Shown here piece after piece: positions 9,098 through 17,879 of a DNA stretch of 20,711 nucleotides (within the stretch, counting starts at the first letter, position 1; every line of letters begins with the position of its first letter). The notes beneath the pieces are model-generated. The model saw only the letters and a list, made by a program, of their open reading frames with translations. It did no database searches and was not told the origin of the DNA. The DNA is from an uncultured Phaeodactylibacter sp. Lineage in GTDB: Bacteria > Bacteroidota > Bacteroidia > Chitinophagales > Saprospiraceae. The DNA lies in the NCBI GenBank assembly GCA_913062745.1, contig CAJXXJ010000005.1:1-20711 (forward strand), in the 5' to 3' direction. The position numbers and the translations under genes were made by a program.

Positions 9098-10832
9098 CGG
9101 GCCGCTGCTCAATCTGCGTAATGGCGGCTTCCGTCCGTTCAAGGGTACGTTGCATTTCCTCCTTCCCGCCGGCTTTGCCTGCAAAGAGTGCCATTTCTGA
9201 TTCCCGGACGATATCGATGACGCGCTTGATCAATTCTTCCGGCAGCTGCAGCTCCTGCAAGCGTGTGCGCAGCCCCTCCTGGCTCATAGCGGAGCGCGGT
9301 ATGCGCAGCTTATCGCCGATGTAGCCGAGGGTAGCTTTGGAAATTTCATCGTAAAACGCCCGGCTGTCGCCCCGCTGCAAATGCCCACGGGCGTTGGACA
9401 GCCGTTGACGGGCCTGCTGTTGTGCTTCCCGCAGGCGCTTCGCTGCCGGGTCCGTATTAGCGCGCTGCCGGCGTATTTGGCGAAAGCCTAATGCTGCTCC
9501 GAACAGCAGAAATGGCAGCGCTGCAAGCCCCCAAAACAGCGCAGACCCGAAAAAGGGCGGTTGCTCTTCGTATAGCTCCAGGCCTGTTTTCAGTGGTGCC
9601 AGTGCATCGGGCTCTTCCACTTGCGTACGCACGGAGGCAGAAGTGCTCCCGTCCCCCGGGCGAATGTCCAGTTGGTAGGTTTTGCTGCTCAGCGTAACGT
9701 ACTTTGTACTGTCAGGCGAGAAGTAAGAAAAGCTGGGCGCAAATTCAAACTGCCCCGGCTCTTTAGGCAGCAGCAGGTATTCGAACACTTTTCTGCCTAC
9801 GATTTCCGGGCCCAGCTCGAAGTTATCCTCGCTGACCACCTGTGGGTCATAAACTTCAATGCTTGAAGGCAGGCCGAGCTCAGGCGGCTGTATGCGCATC
9901 ACATCGCCATTGCCTTCCAGTATCATAAGCATAGAAATAGCATCATCAGTGGTAGCTTTGGTAGGTGTCAGTTTCACTTCCATTTCGTACTGCCCCACCG
10001 CTCCGGAAAAATCAGCAGGCGCATTGTCCGGCAGTGGCTTGACGGAAACCGTAAGCGCTTCTGTACTGGCCGGGATGCGCCGTACTTCCTGATTGAAGAA
10101 GAAGCTGCGGCTGCGGCTGCTCCCTTCCTTAAGTACGGAAAGCTGGGCCTGCAGAGGGTCAATAGTCAGCGTGCCGGTCTGCTGAGGGTAGAGGGCTACC
10201 TGCTTCAGGACTTTAGTGGTGTAAGAAACCCCATCCACAATTTCACGGGACCGCCGGCCGTCATAGCGGCGCATATCTACTGCGTAAAACCCGCGGTACT
10301 CTGCCTCTTCTAAAATATTATAGCCCTTCAGGTCCACTGTAGTATAGATCTTATACTGCAGCGTGATTTGCTGCCCGATGTACGCTTCATCAGTAGAAAG
10401 CTCAGCTTTGATAAATACCTTTTCGTTATCGCTGAGCTCGCCATCCCTGCCTTCCACCACCTCAATGGAAAGGGGCTCGGTAGAGAGCTGCTGTTTGCCC
10501 ACCTGTATAGTGGCAGGCGTAATGGTAAACGTACCGAGCGCACGGGGCTGTAAGGTATAATTGTAACTGGCCTCCCGGGTCACTTGCCCGTTGATCATGG
10601 TGGTACTCAGAGACCGGTTGGGCCCGGATACGACGATGAAGTCGCTGAACGATGGCGGGCGAAAATTGCTGCCGTTCCCATCGAAGAGGGTGAAGCTTAC
10701 GTCAAAATAGCTCCCCTGCAGCACCTGCCGGCTGTCTGTGCGGGCTTCAAAGCGGGCTTGCGCGAGCAAAAAGCCCGGCATCAGGCACAGCAGCAGAGCG
10801 GTCAGCAGCAAGCGGTACGGTAGGCGGTTCAT
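9087..10832 (-). CDS. batD: BatD, BatD/oxygen-tolerance family protein
   Basis: This 581-residue membrane-anchored periplasmic protein is the last gene of the Bat operon. It has a signal peptide (MNRLPYRLLLTALLLCLMPGFLLAQ), several beta-rich domains typical of BatD (including FIVVSGPNRSLSTTMINGQV at about 65-85), a single transmembrane helix at about 428-450 (ALFWGLAALPFLLFGAALGF) and a cytoplasmic helical tail. The ATG at 10832 is used. It shares one base with the TGA of the upstream gene (TGATG), indicating translational coupling; a TTG one codon earlier is less likely. BatD is thought to act with the VWA proteins BatA and BatB in envelope stress or aerotolerance, but its biochemical role is not established. 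In Bacteroides fragilis batE follows batD; here the next gene is the convergent helicase, so batE is absent from this locus. Confidence 0.9.
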   Translation of the reverse strand: MNRLPYRLLLTALLLCLMPGFLLAQARFEARTDSRQVLQGSYFDVSFTLFDGNGSNFRPPSFSDFIVVSGPNRSLSTTMINGQVTREASYNYTLQPRALGTFTITPATIQVGKQQLSTEPLSIEVVEGRDGELSDNEKVFIKAELSTDEAYIGQQITLQYKIYTTVDLKGYNILEEAEYRGFYAVDMRRYDGRRSREIVDGVSYTTKVLKQVALYPQQTGTLTIDPLQAQLSVLKEGSSRSRSFFFNQEVRRIPASTEALTVSVKPLPDNAPADFSGAVGQYEMEVKLTPTKATTDDAISMLMILEGNGDVMRIQPPELGLPSSIEVYDPQVVSEDNFELGPEIVGRKVFEYLLLPKEPGQFEFAPSFSYFSPDSTKYVTLSSKTYQLDIRPGDGSTSASVRTQVEEPDALAPLKTGLELYEEQPPFFGSALFWGLAALPFLLFGAALGFRQIRRQRANTDPAAKRLREAQQQARQRLSNARGHLQRGDSRAFYDEISKATLGYIGDKLRIPRSAMSQEGLRTRLQELQLPEELIKRVIDIVRESEMALFAGKAGGKEEMQRTLERTEAAITQIEQRPATP

Positions 10833-11467
10833 CAAAGCTTGTAGGTTTTGCGTTTTTTCTTTTGCGGCTGTTCCGGCGCTTCCGGCATTGGCATATCGCG
10901 GAAGCCTGGCATATCCTCTAGGCGGGGCATGTCTTCCCAGTTGAAATCAAAACCGGGAAAGTTGAAGAAGTCCTGGTCGAAGCCAAACTCCTCCATGTTA
11001 AAGGGAAAGCCTTCCGGCATGCGCTGTTCAAACTGAAAGAACGGCCCTCCCATCGGGGAATTGGGCGACTGCCGGATGCCATCCGGGTTGGGCACGACCA
11101 GGATTTCCACCGGGCTGGTTTCGAACACTTCGCCATCCACGCGGATACTGGCCGGCTCGATGTAATAATTGCCTACTTCCTCGGGTTGCAGCAGGTAAGT
11201 GTACCGGACAGACTGCGTGGTCCGGCCGTTCACTACGGTCATGCTGGTAGACACATTGGGGCCACTGAGCACACTAAATCCCGTAAAATAAGGCGCTTCA
11301 AAGTCTTGCCCTTTGGCATTTTCCAGCGAGAAGGACACCTGCAGCGGGTTGTCCATCAACAGGGAGTCGGTGCTTACCTGCACCGTAAACCGAATGGCTT
11401 CCTGCTGAGCCATCAGCGTGCAAAGGCTCAGGGTTGTGATCAGAAGTAAAAGCACGGACTTTCTCAT
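10832..11467 (-). CDS. Short BatD paralogue: N-terminal BatD domain plus acidic/aromatic tail
   Basis: This exported protein has 211 residues. The ATG at 11467 is chosen for its signal peptide (MRKSVLLLLITTLSLCTLMAQQ); an extension to a TTG at 11500 would overlap the stop of batC and is unlikely. Residues about 25-125 clearly match the first domain of the downstream BatD: VLSGPNVSTSMTVVNGRTTQ against VVSGPNRSLSTTMINGQVTR, followed by YTYLLQPEEVGNYYIEPASI against YNYTLQPRALGTFTITPATI. The other BatD domains and the transmembrane helix are missing. Instead there is a tail from about 135 rich in Phe, Met, Pro, Asp and Glu (EEFGFDQDFFNFPGFDFNW, then repeated DMP) ending in a basic KKKRKTYKL. It is coupled to batD by TGATG. 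It is probably a periplasmic partner of the Bat complex that arose by domain duplication. The reading frame is clean, so it is not a broken batD. Confidence 0.85.
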   Translation of the reverse strand: MRKSVLLLLITTLSLCTLMAQQEAIRFTVQVSTDSLLMDNPLQVSFSLENAKGQDFEAPYFTGFSVLSGPNVSTSMTVVNGRTTQSVRYTYLLQPEEVGNYYIEPASIRVDGEVFETSPVEILVVPNPDGIRQSPNSPMGGPFFQFEQRMPEGFPFNMEEFGFDQDFFNFPGFDFNWEDMPRLEDMPGFRDMPMPEAPEQPQKKKRKTYKL

Positions 11468-11493
11468 AATAGCACGTTTGGTTTTCAAAAGTA

Positions 11494-12636
11494 TTACCAA
11501 TCTTTTTCCCGTTTGGTTGGCTGTTCCTTATTCTTTTTCAGCTTTTTGAGCACCTGTAGTTCCTCTTCTTCAATGATTTGCAGCAGGCGGCGGGCTTCTT
11601 CTTCGCTCATCTCGCGCGCTTCTCCTCCGGAGGCCTGCCGTTCCTCCGCAGATTCTTCCGGGGCAGGTTGCTGCTGTTGCTGGCTTTGCTGCTCTTGCTC
11701 ACCGGAGCTCTGGGCCTGCTGCTCGTCCTGTTGTTCAGACTCCTGGTCCTGCTGCTGTTGGTTTTGCTGTTGCTGCTGTTGCTGGCTTTGCTGTTGCTGC
11801 GGGCCATCGGCATCGAAGTCATCTTCGTCTGGCTTATCGCTGGCATTGCCGGGGGTGGAATCCTGGTCGGCTTTATTCCAGCGATTTCCTGCTTCCAGAA
11901 TCTCGGCAGCATTATAGAGTTTATCAATTGCTTCCGGATCCGTCACCCTCACCTGTATACTGATGGTCACGGAGTCTCCCGCGGGCAGCCGTTCAATGCG
12001 GTTGCCATAGACAGCGGCCTGCCCCATGGGGAGCCACGCGGGGTCGCTGAGCTGAAAGCCTGGCAGGATGATGTCCATAATGCTTACACCGGTAGCTGCC
12101 AGATCGCCTTCATTGACCACCGTTATGTCGTAGTCCAGCACCTGCCCGGCCTGGAGGGTTTCGGCTTTTTCGTAGCGTGGCTTGAGCTTCAGCGCCAGGT
12201 CGAAGGTACCATTCAACACCAGGGCCTGTTGGGTCTGCAACAGGTTTTGCTTGGCTTGGTTGTCCTCCGGGCGCAGGCGCAGGGCAGCTTTGTAAGCTTC
12301 TATGCTATTGGGGTAATTGCCCTGCCGGTAGTAGGCGTTGCCGAGGTTGTAGTAAGCAGCGGCTTTGATTTGCTCCTCTTCGGCGGTGCTCACCGCAGCT
12401 TCATAGCGCTCGGCTGCTTCCTCGTAGCGCCCCTGCTGAAACAGGGCATTGCCCAAATTGTAATTGGCCTGTGCGCTTGCCTCAGCTTCCAGTGCACTGC
12501 GGTAGGCCCGCTCTGCTTCCGCGTATTGCCCGGCCTTGTAGGCGCTATTGCCCTCCCGCAGCAAAGCGTGCGCGGACTGGGACAGCAGCGCGCCTCCCGG
12601 CAGCAACAGTAGAAAAAGCATCAGGTAGGGCTTCAT
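11494..12636 (-). CDS. batC: BatC-like TPR protein with inserted DUF11-like domain and Gln-rich region
   Basis: This exported 380-residue protein has a signal peptide (residues 1-20), three tetratricopeptide repeats (about 21-130; NYNLGNALFQQGRYEEAAERY and YYNLGNAYYRQGNYPNSIEAY are characteristic), a beta-sandwich-like segment at about 143-250, a polyglutamine/acidic region at about 279-323 and a charged C-terminal helix ending KREKDW. TPR repeats, a Q-rich stretch and that C-terminal helix are the usual BatC plan. The middle segment is not: FDLALKL...GQVLDYDITVVNEGDLAATGVSIMDIILPGF...LSDPAWL...LPAGDSVTISIQV...YNAAEIL...DQDSTPGN reads like a DUF11 repeat of large Bacteroidota adhesins. The gene lies 6 nt downstream of batB and 26 nt upstream of the short BatD paralogue. 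The BatC call rests on operon position and both ends of the protein. Confidence 0.85.
   Translation of the reverse strand: MKPYLMLFLLLLPGGALLSQSAHALLREGNSAYKAGQYAEAERAYRSALEAEASAQANYNLGNALFQQGRYEEAAERYEAAVSTAEEEQIKAAAYYNLGNAYYRQGNYPNSIEAYKAALRLRPEDNQAKQNLLQTQQALVLNGTFDLALKLKPRYEKAETLQAGQVLDYDITVVNEGDLAATGVSIMDIILPGFQLSDPAWLPMGQAAVYGNRIERLPAGDSVTISIQVRVTDPEAIDKLYNAAEILEAGNRWNKADQDSTPGNASDKPDEDDFDADGPQQQQSQQQQQQQNQQQQDQESEQQDEQQAQSSGEQEQQSQQQQQPAPEESAEERQASGGEAREMSEEEARRLLQIIEEEELQVLKKLKKNKEQPTKREKDW
11668..11801 (-). repeat. CAG/CAA-rich low-complexity triplet tract inside batC
   Basis: The coding strand here is a run of mostly CAG and CAA codons with a few AGC, GAG, GAC and AAC, encoding the Gln-rich linker of BatC (about residues 279-323). 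CAG and CAA are mixed, so it is not a pure microsatellite, but length differences between strains would be easy to generate. Any in-frame change would alter linker length only. Confidence 0.75.
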
Positions 12637-12642
12637 CGCGAT

Positions 12643-13677
12643 TTAATTTTGATCAAATAATTGCCCGGCATTTGCGCCTCCCGTTTTCCGGTAAGGAAGC
12701 AGAAAGTCGAGCAGCAGCAACAGCAGGGCCAGGCCAATGAACCACTGAAAAGAGCTTGCGTAGTCGGAGTAGCTGCGCTCTTCAAAGGAGCGTTTCTCCA
12801 TCTGATCGATACGCTCGGAAAGCGCCTGAAGCACCGTTTCGCTTCCAGCCGCCAGATTGAAGTAGCGTCCATCGCCAGCCTGAGCGATTTGCTGCAGCAC
12901 CTCTTCGTTGAGGCGGGAACGTATCGGCTGCCCGGCCCGGTCTATCTTGTACGCTTGCTCTCCGTTAATCACTACTGGGATGAACCCGCCTTCTCTCGTG
13001 CCGACGCCTACGGTAAAGGTAATAAGGCCTTCTTCTGCCGCTTCCCGGGCTTCCTCGATAGCGGCGGCTTCATGGTTTTCTCCGTCCGTGATTATAATGA
13101 GCACTTTGTGGCTCTTATTGTCTTCTGAAAAAGATGCTACCGACCGCCGTATGGCCTGTGATATGCGGGTACCCTGATCGGAGACCATATACGGGTCGAG
13201 GCTGCGCAGTGCCAGGACGATCGCGCTGTAATCGATGGTGATTGGAGACTGCAGGTAGGCACTGCCGGCAAAGATGACCAGCCCAAGGCGCTCGCTGCGC
13301 AGCCCCTCTGCCAGTTTTTGCGCAAAGCGGCGGGCACGCTCCAGCCGGTTGGGAGTGACATCCCGGGCCAGCATGCTTTCTGACAGGTCGAAGGCAAAGA
13401 TGACTTCCACGCTTTTCTGCTCGTAAGTCCGTAGCTTGGTGCCATACTGCGGGTTAGCCCAGGCTACTGCCAAAAAAATAATGGTAAACAGCAAGAGGGC
13501 AAACTTCAGATAATAGCGGTAGCGTGATACATGAGGCATGAGCTGCTGCATCAGGCGGTGGCTGCCGAAGCGCCGGATAGCCCGCCGGCGGGCAGTCCAG
13601 GCTGCCCAGAAGAAGAGCAGCAGTAGGGGCACCAGCAATAGTGCATACAAATGGACCGGGTATTCAAATCTTAACAT
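12643..13677 (-). CDS. batB: BatB, VWA-domain membrane protein
   Basis: This 344-residue inner-membrane protein has a von Willebrand A domain. Two N-terminal membrane helices (about 8-27 and 57-75) are followed by the VWA domain at about 90-290 and a last helix near 313-328. The metal-ion-dependent adhesion site is complete: DLSES (97-101), Thr170 in DQGTR and Asp198 in IITDGENHE. The linker motif after the second helix (AWANPQYGTKLRTYEQKSVEVIFAFDLS) is typical of the Bat family. With BatA it probably forms the metal-dependent binding core of the complex. The ATG at 13677 begins just before the first helix. It follows batA by 20 nt. Confidence 0.93.
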   Translation of the reverse strand: MLRFEYPVHLYALLLVPLLLLFFWAAWTARRRAIRRFGSHRLMQQLMPHVSRYRYYLKFALLLFTIIFLAVAWANPQYGTKLRTYEQKSVEVIFAFDLSESMLARDVTPNRLERARRFAQKLAEGLRSERLGLVIFAGSAYLQSPITIDYSAIVLALRSLDPYMVSDQGTRISQAIRRSVASFSEDNKSHKVLIIITDGENHEAAAIEEAREAAEEGLITFTVGVGTREGGFIPVVINGEQAYKIDRAGQPIRSRLNEEVLQQIAQAGDGRYFNLAAGSETVLQALSERIDQMEKRSFEERSYSDYASSFQWFIGLALLLLLLDFLLPYRKTGGANAGQLFDQN

Positions 13678-13697
13678 ACACTCATTTTTCGTTCCGC

Positions 13698-14702
13698 CTA
13701 CGGAATAGTCCGCAGCACCGTATACCGCAGCAGGGCTTCCAGCAGCAGCAGGATCATACCCCAGAATACGAATGGGTGAAAAGCCTCCGCATACTGCTTG
13801 GTGACGGTTACGTCTATTTTGGTTTTTTCCAGTTGGTCGATTTCGTCATAAATACGCTGCAGGCTCTCCTCGGAGGTAGCCCGGTAGTAAGCGCCGCCGG
13901 TGAGCTGGGCAATTTCCCGCAGTAGCTCTTCATCGATTTCCACCCGGGCTTTTCCGAATATGTACCGGCCGTTGCGCTGACGGTTGATTGGGGTCAGCGC
14001 TTCACCGGTGGTGCCGACGCCGATCGTATACACGGTGATGTTCCGCTCTTTAGCGATTTGCGCAGCCATCTCCGGGTCGATATAGCCGGAGTTGTTGACA
14101 CCATCGGTGAGCAAAATGACGATTTTGCTTTCCGCTTCAGAGTTTTCCAGGTGGCGTACGGCGGTAGCCAGCCCCATGCCGATTGCGGTCCCGTCTTCCA
14201 GTATGCCTGTTTCTATAGCAAACAAGTCGTTTTTAAGCTGCTCATGATCGATAGTCAGCGCACACCAGGTAACCGCTTCATCTGCAAATACAGTCAGCCC
14301 GATGCGGTCGTACTCGCGCTTGTCGATGAAGGTACTCGCTACTTTTTTGCTGACCTCCAGGCGGTTGGGCTTAAAGTCCTGCGCCAGCATACTACTGGAC
14401 AGATCGAGTGCCAGCATGATATCAATCCCTTCTGCTTCTACCTCCTGCTCACTTGATACCTGCTGCGGCCGTGCCATAGCAGTGATGAGCGCCACGATCG
14501 CCAGCAAGCGAAACACCGGGAGCAGTGCCCGTAGCTGCCCGCGCCAGGATTGCAGCTGCGCTACGCTCGCCAGGCTCGACATGCGCAGGGTGGGATAGTA
14601 GCGGCTGCGCCGCCGCATGTAAAAGTAGCCGGCCACCGGCAACAGGAACAGCAGCAGGAAAAACTCGGGATGGAGAAACGCTATGTCGTTGCGGAATATC
14701 AT
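13698..14702 (-). CDS. batA: BatA, VWA-domain membrane protein
   Basis: This 334-residue paralogue of BatB has the same plan: a helix at about 12-29, a second at about 60-77 (VFRLLAIVALITAMARPQ), a VWA domain at about 90-290 and a final helix at about 311-328. Its MIDAS is complete, with DLSSS (100-104), Thr172 in EDGTAIG and Asp200 in LLTDGVNN. The ARPQ motif after the second helix and the sequence AEGIDIMLALDLSSSMLAQDFKPNRLE are close to the family consensus. The start codon overlaps the stop of the upstream BatD-like gene by 4 nt (ATGA), so the two are probably translationally coupled. Confidence 0.94.
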   Translation of the reverse strand: MIFRNDIAFLHPEFFLLLFLLPVAGYFYMRRRSRYYPTLRMSSLASVAQLQSWRGQLRALLPVFRLLAIVALITAMARPQQVSSEQEVEAEGIDIMLALDLSSSMLAQDFKPNRLEVSKKVASTFIDKREYDRIGLTVFADEAVTWCALTIDHEQLKNDLFAIETGILEDGTAIGMGLATAVRHLENSEAESKIVILLTDGVNNSGYIDPEMAAQIAKERNITVYTIGVGTTGEALTPINRQRNGRYIFGKARVEIDEELLREIAQLTGGAYYRATSEESLQRIYDEIDQLEKTKIDVTVTKQYAEAFHPFVFWGMILLLLEALLRYTVLRTIP

Positions 14703-15787
14703 AGGGTTGAATCCTCATTTTTGGAACCCGTGGTAAAGCGGTCACGGACGGTTCTTTCTTCAGGAGCGCCTTCTTCCTCACTTTGCCCTTGCGGCAGCTC
14801 CCGGTGCACGGTAACGCGGCCGTCCGGATAAAACCGAAGCAACTGCCGCTCGTCTTTGGTTTTTTGCACAACTTCCCTCACCTGCTGCAGCGCCTCCCGG
14901 TGGAAGGCATCGCCGGGTGCTGCTTTCGCAAATTTCACCAAATCTACTTTCTGCAGCAACTCCTGCAGCCGGGGCAGCAGGCTTTCCGGGAAGTCTTCGC
15001 CCTGCAGGCTGCGTAAAATCTCGCTACTCGTCTTCTCCCGCGTATGCAGATCGTAGCGGGCGTCAAGGTAAAAGCGGAGCAGCTGATTGAGTTCTACCTG
15101 AAAAGCATGCCCGTTGCCCTGACTCCAGGCCTGCGCGCCGGCCAGCCGTTGCAGTTCCTGCTCCAGATAAGCCGGCAGGGCAAGCTCCCGCTCCGGCGCC
15201 GCGGCAGCCGGCCCTTTTTTTCTGCCCCGCAACCAGTACAGAAGAAGGGCGAGCAGCAGCAGGCCGCCACCCACGATAGCGAGGTAAGGCCAAAAATCCC
15301 GGAAGCTGGCCGGCTCCGACACAATATCTTTGATGGGCAGTATCCCGGTGCTGTCTGCTGCTGCGAGGGGAGGGGCAGTGACGGTAAGCGATACTACATT
15401 GGAAGTGGCCTGATGGCTCTCCGCCAGCCGCTGGTAGTAAACGGGGATAGCTGGCAGTTCGTACCGGCCGGTATCAAAGCTCGTAATCAGGATATCGTAA
15501 TCCAGGGTACGAAACTGTCCCCGCTGCCCCTGCTCAGCGGGGGGAGCGCTCAGCACTTCCACCCCGGGCACCTGCCTAAGCTGTTGCAGGCCTACGGAGT
15601 CAATTTCCGATTCCTCATCGTAAGTAACCGTAAGCCGGTAGCTGACCTGATCTCCGATAGTGATTTGCTGCTGCTCCAGGCTCGCTACGGCTTTAGGCTG
15701 AGCAAGGCCTCCGGCTTGTAAGGCAAGCAGCGCAAAGGCGGCAGCGAAAAGCCGGGTCCATAGTTGATATGCCGGATAGCGAATCAT
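14699..15787 (-). CDS. BatD-like membrane protein, DUF4381-type position in the Bat operon
   Basis: This 362-residue protein has a signal peptide (about 1-30), an extracytoplasmic beta-rich domain (about 31-140; QQITIGDQVSYRLTVTYDEES, then RYELPAIPVYY), one transmembrane helix at about 165-187 (FWPYLAIVGGGLLLLALLLYWLRGR) and a cytoplasmic helical region (about 200-310) with NQLLRFYLDARYDLHTREKTSSEIL. The last 50 residues are charged and probably disordered. The architecture resembles a shortened BatD, and a protein of this kind usually sits between the DUF58 gene and batA in Bacteroidota. Its function is not established; a membrane adaptor between periplasmic BatD-type domains and the cytoplasmic MoxR/DUF58 pair is an inference from topology. 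It lies 15 nt after the DUF58 gene and overlaps batA by 4 nt. Confidence 0.85.
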   Translation of the reverse strand: MIRYPAYQLWTRLFAAAFALLALQAGGLAQPKAVASLEQQQITIGDQVSYRLTVTYDEESEIDSVGLQQLRQVPGVEVLSAPPAEQGQRGQFRTLDYDILITSFDTGRYELPAIPVYYQRLAESHQATSNVVSLTVTAPPLAAADSTGILPIKDIVSEPASFRDFWPYLAIVGGGLLLLALLLYWLRGRKKGPAAAAPERELALPAYLEQELQRLAGAQAWSQGNGHAFQVELNQLLRFYLDARYDLHTREKTSSEILRSLQGEDFPESLLPRLQELLQKVDLVKFAKAAPGDAFHREALQQVREVVQKTKDERQLLRFYPDGRVTVHRELPQGQSEEEGAPEERTVRDRFTTGSKNEDSTL

Positions 15788-15802
15788 ATAGGGTCAAATT
15801 AT

Positions 15803-16669
15803 TCAGGATCGTTGCTGAAAAAACTGGTGCAGGGCATCTACATAGGATTCGTTGGTACGCAGATTGATCACGTCTGCGCCGCTCTTCTTAAACGCTTGCC
15901 GGAAATAGTCCAAATGCTCCTGATGCCATCGCCGGTGGGCTTCCCGTACCCGGCGGGAGGAGGTGTCGATCCAGCGCACCTCGCCACTTTCGGCATCCTG
16001 AGCGCGCAGCAAGCCAACGGAGGGCAGCTCTTCCTCACGGGGGTCAATGATATTCAGGCCGATGAGGTCGTGCCGCCGGGCCGCAATACGCAGGGGCCCT
16101 TCATAATCCAGGGAAAGAAAGTCTGAAAGGATAAAGCAGATACTCCGCTTTTTGACCACGTTGTTAAAGTACTCCAGCGTAGCGCCGATATCAGTGCCCG
16201 TGCCTCTGGGCTCAAAATTGATGAGCTCGCGGATAATGCGCAGGATATGCTGCTTTCCTTTCTTGGGCGGGATGAATTTTTCGACTTCATCCGCGAAGAA
16301 AGCGACCCCCACCTTATCATTATTGTTGATGGCGGAAAAAGCCAGTACTGCACAGATTTCCGTGATGATCTCATTCTTGAGCTGATTCACCGTGCCAAAG
16401 AAGGATGAGCGGCTCATATCGATGAGGAGCATAACGGTCATCTCGCGCTCCTCTTCAAAGATTTTGACATGCGGGCTGCCTGTGCGGGCCGTCACATTCC
16501 AGTCGATGTTTCGGACATCGTCGCCATAGTGGTAATCGCGGACTTCACTGAAGGACATACCCCGCCCTTTGAAGGCACTGTGGTACTCGCCGGAAAACAG
16601 GTGGCGGCTCAGGCCCCGGGTTTTGATCTCGATCTGTCGGACTTTCTTCAGCAGTTCGCTTGTTTCCAT
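15803..16669 (-). CDS. DUF58-family VWA-like protein, MoxR partner
   Basis: This 288-residue protein is probably cytoplasmic, with no signal peptide or membrane helix. The family hallmark is clear: GRGMSFSEVRDYHYGDDVRN at 35-54, then IDWNVTARTG. The C-terminal half is VWA-like with a complete MIDAS: DMSRS (84-88), Thr in RGTGTDIG and Asp in FILSDFLSLD. DUF58 genes are almost always next to a moxR gene, and here only one base separates them. The pair is thought to work as an ATPase with a metal-dependent substrate-binding factor. The ATG at 16669 is the natural start. Confidence 0.93.
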   Translation of the reverse strand: METSELLKKVRQIEIKTRGLSRHLFSGEYHSAFKGRGMSFSEVRDYHYGDDVRNIDWNVTARTGSPHVKIFEEEREMTVMLLIDMSRSSFFGTVNQLKNEIITEICAVLAFSAINNNDKVGVAFFADEVEKFIPPKKGKQHILRIIRELINFEPRGTGTDIGATLEYFNNVVKKRSICFILSDFLSLDYEGPLRIAARRHDLIGLNIIDPREEELPSVGLLRAQDAESGEVRWIDTSSRRVREAHRRWHQEHLDYFRQAFKKSGADVINLRTNESYVDALHQFFQQRS

Positions 16670-16670
16670 G

Positions 16671-17666
<996 letters not shown>

Positions 17667-17813
17667 ACGTATTGCGTTGCGTCTCTTTTTAATTGAGGTT
17701 TCTCCGAGGGAGGCGGGTGATGCAAATTTGGCAAAAAAATTACACAAAGCGCAGCCTTACCTGCAGCTTGGCTAATACCCTGCAATACTCTACCGCTCAT
17801 GTACAGAAAGGTT

Positions 17814-17821
17814 TACTTTTG
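17814..17821 (+). promoter_or_regulatory. Putative Bacteroidota -7 promoter box for the secreted protein at 17880
   Basis: TACTTTTG matches TAnnTTTG, the same octamer as in front of the SNF2 helicase gene. It predicts a leader of about 50 bases that contains a small perfect hairpin (CCGGG, ACCG loop, CCCGG at 17838-17851). The box argues against an in-frame start at 17799, which would lie upstream of the promoter. Confidence 0.5.
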
Positions 17822-17879
17822 CCGTTATACTTCTGCTCCGGGACCGCCCGGCTCAAACTATAAAGAACTTAGAACAAAT

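Noticed and set aside
11668..11801. A CRISPR or non-coding tandem repeat
   Set aside because: There is no repeat-spacer pattern. It is an in-frame Gln-rich coding tract.
11578..12612. A 344-residue Leu-rich open frame on the plus strand
   Set aside because: It is antisense to batC. Its Leu runs come from reading the CAG/CAA tract backwards, and it has no domain or promoter.
17667..17747. A longer MoxR start at 17747
   Set aside because: The extra 27 residues come from AT-rich upstream DNA, are not MoxR-like, and an ATG at 17666 gives the usual family start.
17838..17851. A hairpin (CCGGG-ACCG-CCCGG) as a riboswitch or terminator
   Set aside because: It is only a 5-bp stem with no T-run and no conserved aptamer-like sequence around it.
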